Assembly: GCA_022360015.1 (NCBI GenBank) | Contig: JAKSDQ010000126.1 | Span: 106,780-170,779 of the forward strand | Length of the DNA: 64,000 nt | Reading direction: 5' to 3' | DNA from: Cytophagales bacterium | GTDB taxonomy: Bacteria; Bacteroidota; Bacteroidia; Cytophagales; Cyclobacteriaceae | Part shown: piece by piece, positions 61,379 through 64,000 of the stretch | How the letters are laid out: each line of letters opens with the position of its first letter | How positions within the stretch are numbered: position 1 is the stretch's first letter | Notes under the pieces: model-generated | What the model was told of the DNA's origin: nothing | Databases searched by the model: none | What the model saw: the letters and a program-made list of their open reading frames with translations, nothing else | Position numbers and translations under genes: made by a program

Positions 61379-64000
61379 ATGATGAAAAAAATTACGCTAA
61401 CTACACTTTTCTTACTCTTCTTATGTTTCATTTCCACCGGAAAGGTATACTATACCTCCCCGAAAGGCACGGAAACCGATTTAAGTAAGGTTACCAGGGA
61501 TAATCCCGCCGACTGGAGAGCCATTACCCAGGGAGAAATGGCCCGGCAATTACAATGCGGGGATAGTGTGCTGTTGAGATGGGACCAGGGTATCTATACG
61601 GAAGGTACCAGAATTTATGCTACGGGATGCAGCGATACGTATGAAGGAGCTATCCACTACATGAGTGAGCCCGGTGGTTTTGCTGTTTTCAGAATAGAAA
61701 AATACCCTCAAAATAATTTCAGGCACATAGACAGAAAGTTGAATCCAAATGGAATTGTTATAGGAGGGGAAGTTCACTGGAAAACTTCAGACCGCAATGA
61801 TCCGGTTGGAGGTTGGAATACCAGAGATGCCAATCACTCCGATATTGGCCGGTTCGTATGGGTAAGGGAGATTGTTATGCAGGGTAACTTTGGGAAAAAC
61901 TCTCCACAAAGGGATTTGAGTACCATTAAAAATATGCCCTATGGATCTACCGGTGAAAGAGCGCCCGGTACCATAGCCGGAGGTCAAAATTATGATAATA
62001 TGACTGGTTTCATAAGTATACAAGCTTATGGGGGCAGAATCATCAACTGTGTTTTCTGGAATCTCGGGCACAGCGGCATTGGGGTGAACTCCAGGTTGAG
62101 ACAGGGAAATGCCACATTTTATGGTAATGTGATCACCAATACCGGCCACAGCAGCCCTGAAAGGGATCGTTTCCACAGTGTTTATCAGCAATGGGGTTCT
62201 TTCAATCAAGGAAGGCTCATCCATAAACACAGCATTTTCCAGTTTTCTGCCGAGGAACAATTACAATTCTGGGCACAGAGTGGCGTGGATGAAAGGACAG
62301 GGGAAAGCAAGGTAGACCATGTCGACTTAATTGAGAATGTTTTAATTAACGGCGGAACACTCAGCGGTAAGCGGCATCCCGGAAGAGTTTCACCCAACTC
62401 AAAGATTGGCGGATATACTTTTGATACTGACATCAGGATCATCGGTAATATCAGTTGGCATGACAAAGGAGGCGAGAGCTGGCAAAGTGGTTTCTCACTG
62501 AATAGTAATAATGACAGGAGAAATCTATATGTTAAAAACAATTATTTTGTCGGAAACGGGGCTGTTTTCAGAAATGTAGCCAGTATAAAAGAGGTTTCAG
62601 GCAACACATTTGTTGCTTTAAACGGAACACAACTGGATTTTCAGGTGGCTTCTCATTTGGAAAAAAGAATGCTGCCTCATGCTGTAAAATGGAACAACAA
62701 CGCTTTTTACGGTGGTGGCAATGTGCACTACTCAAGATGGATACGTGATCATGTCCGGCAGTCTTATGATAAAATAAGCTTCAATGACTGGCAAAAGAAA
62801 GGTTTTGACAAAAGCAGTATCTATGACCGGGAGTACCCCAACGACATGATCAGGTACTTCTCCAATGAATATCTTAAACATTATGACAGTGATTGGAGAG
62901 GCCATGTTGTCATCATGAATTTTTCAAGACAGGGTAAAAAATACATTGACATCAGCAAGTTCGGGCTGAACAGCGGAGACAAATTCAGAATCATAGACGT
63001 ACAGAATGTAGCAGGTGATCTTACTGGAAACTACTTGTATGAAGGTATTTACAATGCCTCTGATGCACAAGTGGCGGTTGACATGATCGATCATAACAAC
63101 AGCAATGTGGTCAAAGACCCTACCGGAGAAATGGTAGGACCTTTCGGTACCGACAGAAGATTTGCCACTTATCTGGTTATCAGGACTGAGAAGGGTGCTC
63201 AAAAGCCTAACCAAACGCCGGTAGCCAAAGCCGGTGAAGACCTGAAGATTACATTACCAAATAACAAAGTTACCATTGATGGCTCGAAAAGTGAGGATCC
63301 CGACGGAACTATTGTTTCTTATTCATGTGAGAAGGTTGAAGGCCCGGAGAGTTATAAGGTCAACGGTGGTAATACAAACAAACCAGAAATCAGTGAATTA
63401 ACCGAGGGTGTTTATACATTCAAATTAACAGTTACTGACAACAATGGTGCCTCCGCAGAAGATCAGGTGACAGTAACTGTCGCGCCAAAACCCCGGGAGA
63501 ACCAGACTCCTACAGCCTCGGCAGGCGGAGATCAAACGCTAACCCTTCCTGAAAACAGTCTTATGTTGAATGGTTCGCAAAGCTTTGATGATGATGGGGA
63601 GATCGTCGGTTATCAATGGGAGCAAACCTCCGGTCCATCCCCTATCGACATGGAAGGAATAAATAGCGGACAACTGAGTCTCTCTGCCCTCAAGCAAGGT
63701 TCTTATGAATTCAGGTTGACAGTAACCGACAATGAGGGGAAAAGTGCGAGCGACGAAGTGCAACTGGTCGTTAAACCAAAAAAGCAGCCACAACAAAATC
63801 AGCATGAAGACATCGTTACGGCTCCTCCGCAATCAGGGCCCCGGTTGGTTAGCTTTACCCTGATCAACGCCGATACTGATCAGCCAATGGCTAACTATGA
63901 TCCCATTCCAGAAGGCGCTACGATCAACCTGTTTGAGCTTCCAACAAAGAATCTCAATATCAGGGCCAATACAAATCCGCAACAGGTGGGCAGTGTGATG
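61379..64000 (+). CDS. large secreted beta-helix protein with two PKD-like domains (5' part, runs off the right edge)
   Basis: The frame opens with ATGATG at 61379 and stays open for 874 codons to the window end. A signal peptide (KKITLTTLFLLFLCFISTGK) is followed by a right-handed parallel beta-helix of about 560 residues, with the family's Gly/Asn turns (GFISIQAYGGRIINCVFWNL; GIGVNSRLRQGNATFYGNVI). Residues about 611-700 and 706-800 are two PKD/REJ-like domains (DGSKSEDPDGTIVSY; NGSQSFDDDGEIVGYQWEQT), and a further beta domain begins (RLVSFTLINADTDQPMANYD). It is probably a secreted polysaccharide-binding or lyase-type protein, perhaps with a C-terminal sorting domain outside the window. 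Confidence 0.9.
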   Translation, partial: MMKKITLTTLFLLFLCFISTGKVYYTSPKGTETDLSKVTRDNPADWRAITQGEMARQLQCGDSVLLRWDQGIYTEGTRIYATGCSDTYEGAIHYMSEPGGFAVFRIEKYPQNNFRHIDRKLNPNGIVIGGEVHWKTSDRNDPVGGWNTRDANHSDIGRFVWVREIVMQGNFGKNSPQRDLSTIKNMPYGSTGERAPGTIAGGQNYDNMTGFISIQAYGGRIINCVFWNLGHSGIGVNSRLRQGNATFYGNVITNTGHSSPERDRFHSVYQQWGSFNQGRLIHKHSIFQFSAEEQLQFWAQSGVDERTGESKVDHVDLIENVLINGGTLSGKRHPGRVSPNSKIGGYTFDTDIRIIGNISWHDKGGESWQSGFSLNSNNDRRNLYVKNNYFVGNGAVFRNVASIKEVSGNTFVALNGTQLDFQVASHLEKRMLPHAVKWNNNAFYGGGNVHYSRWIRDHVRQSYDKISFNDWQKKGFDKSSIYDREYPNDMIRYFSNEYLKHYDSDWRGHVVIMNFSRQGKKYIDISKFGLNSGDKFRIIDVQNVAGDLTGNYLYEGIYNASDAQVAVDMIDHNNSNVVKDPTGEMVGPFGTDRRFATYLVIRTEKGAQKPNQTPVAKAGEDLKITLPNNKVTIDGSKSEDPDGTIVSYSCEKVEGPESYKVNGGNTNKPEISELTEGVYTFKLTVTDNNGASAEDQVTVTVAPKPRENQTPTASAGGDQTLTLPENSLMLNGSQSFDDDGEIVGYQWEQTSGPSPIDMEGINSGQLSLSALKQGSYEFRLTVTDNEGKSASDEVQLVVKPKKQPQQNQHEDIVTAPPQSGPRLVSFTLINADTDQPMANYDPIPEGATINLFELPTKNLNIRANTNPQQVGSVM

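Overview
The window looks like chromosomal DNA of a free-living member of the Bacteroidota, most likely a Cytophagales-type heterotroph. This is inferred from gene content: FecI/FecR/TonB-receptor cassettes, a SusC/SusD pair with a FecA-like signalling domain, Bacteroidota-type secreted proteins, and dispersed TTGACAATTG-type intergenic repeats. I saw no rRNA, tRNA, CRISPR array, transposase or phage structural gene.

Layout. 1-2.0 kb: the 5' end of an ECF sigma gene, a DUF1697 gene, and an AT-rich patch of three very small (pseudo)genes separated by a shared hairpin. 2.1-7.0 kb: a sigma/FecR/TonB-receptor cassette on the minus strand, with an acidic lipoprotein diverging from it. 7.3-11.6 kb: a three-subunit periplasmic molybdenum hydroxylase (Fe-S, Mo, FAD) with a small Cys-rich protein downstream. 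11.9-17.1 kb: a secreted papain-like protein, an S9 peptidase, anmK and repeat-rich gaps. 17.1-22.8 kb: a giant phosphoesterase/outer-membrane barrel fusion and a GCS2-CBS protein. 23.1-26.1 kb: remains of a Planctomycete-type cytochrome cluster. 26.2-39.2 kb: a polysaccharide-utilisation-like locus read leftwards (FecR, SusC, SusD, sarcosine-oxidase-like flavoenzyme, PIG-L deacetylase, broken sugar MFS, broken ROK kinase, RIFT-barrel protein), with its probable sigma factor at the far end on the opposite strand. 39.4-46.9 kb: tandem secreted tricorn-like proteases and a histidine phosphatase. 47.3-49.0 kb: gene remnants and a sulfotransferase. 49.4-59.7 kb: a peptidase/propeller/Omp85 fusion, HdeD-like protein, deoD, aconitase, an Lrp regulator, a sugar-isomerase-like lipoprotein, a DUF6265-like protein and a histidine kinase. 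59.8-64 kb: an ArsR remnant, a long non-coding stretch and the start of a large beta-helix/PKD protein that runs off the window.

Two themes stand out. First, envelope enzymes built onto outer-membrane barrels or propellers: the phosphoesterase - kinase-like - Omp85 protein, the gluzincin - propeller - Omp85 protein, and the two tricorn homologues. Second, gene decay by internal deletion. At least five genes (Planctomycete cytochrome/DUF1549, sugar MFS, ROK kinase, a secreted barrel protein, an ArsR regulator) keep a recognisable start and end but have lost the middle, often without losing the frame. The SusCD locus is therefore probably functional for capture and extracytoplasmic processing, but its own sugar uptake and kinase step look broken.

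All family names come from reading motifs in the translations; no database search was run.
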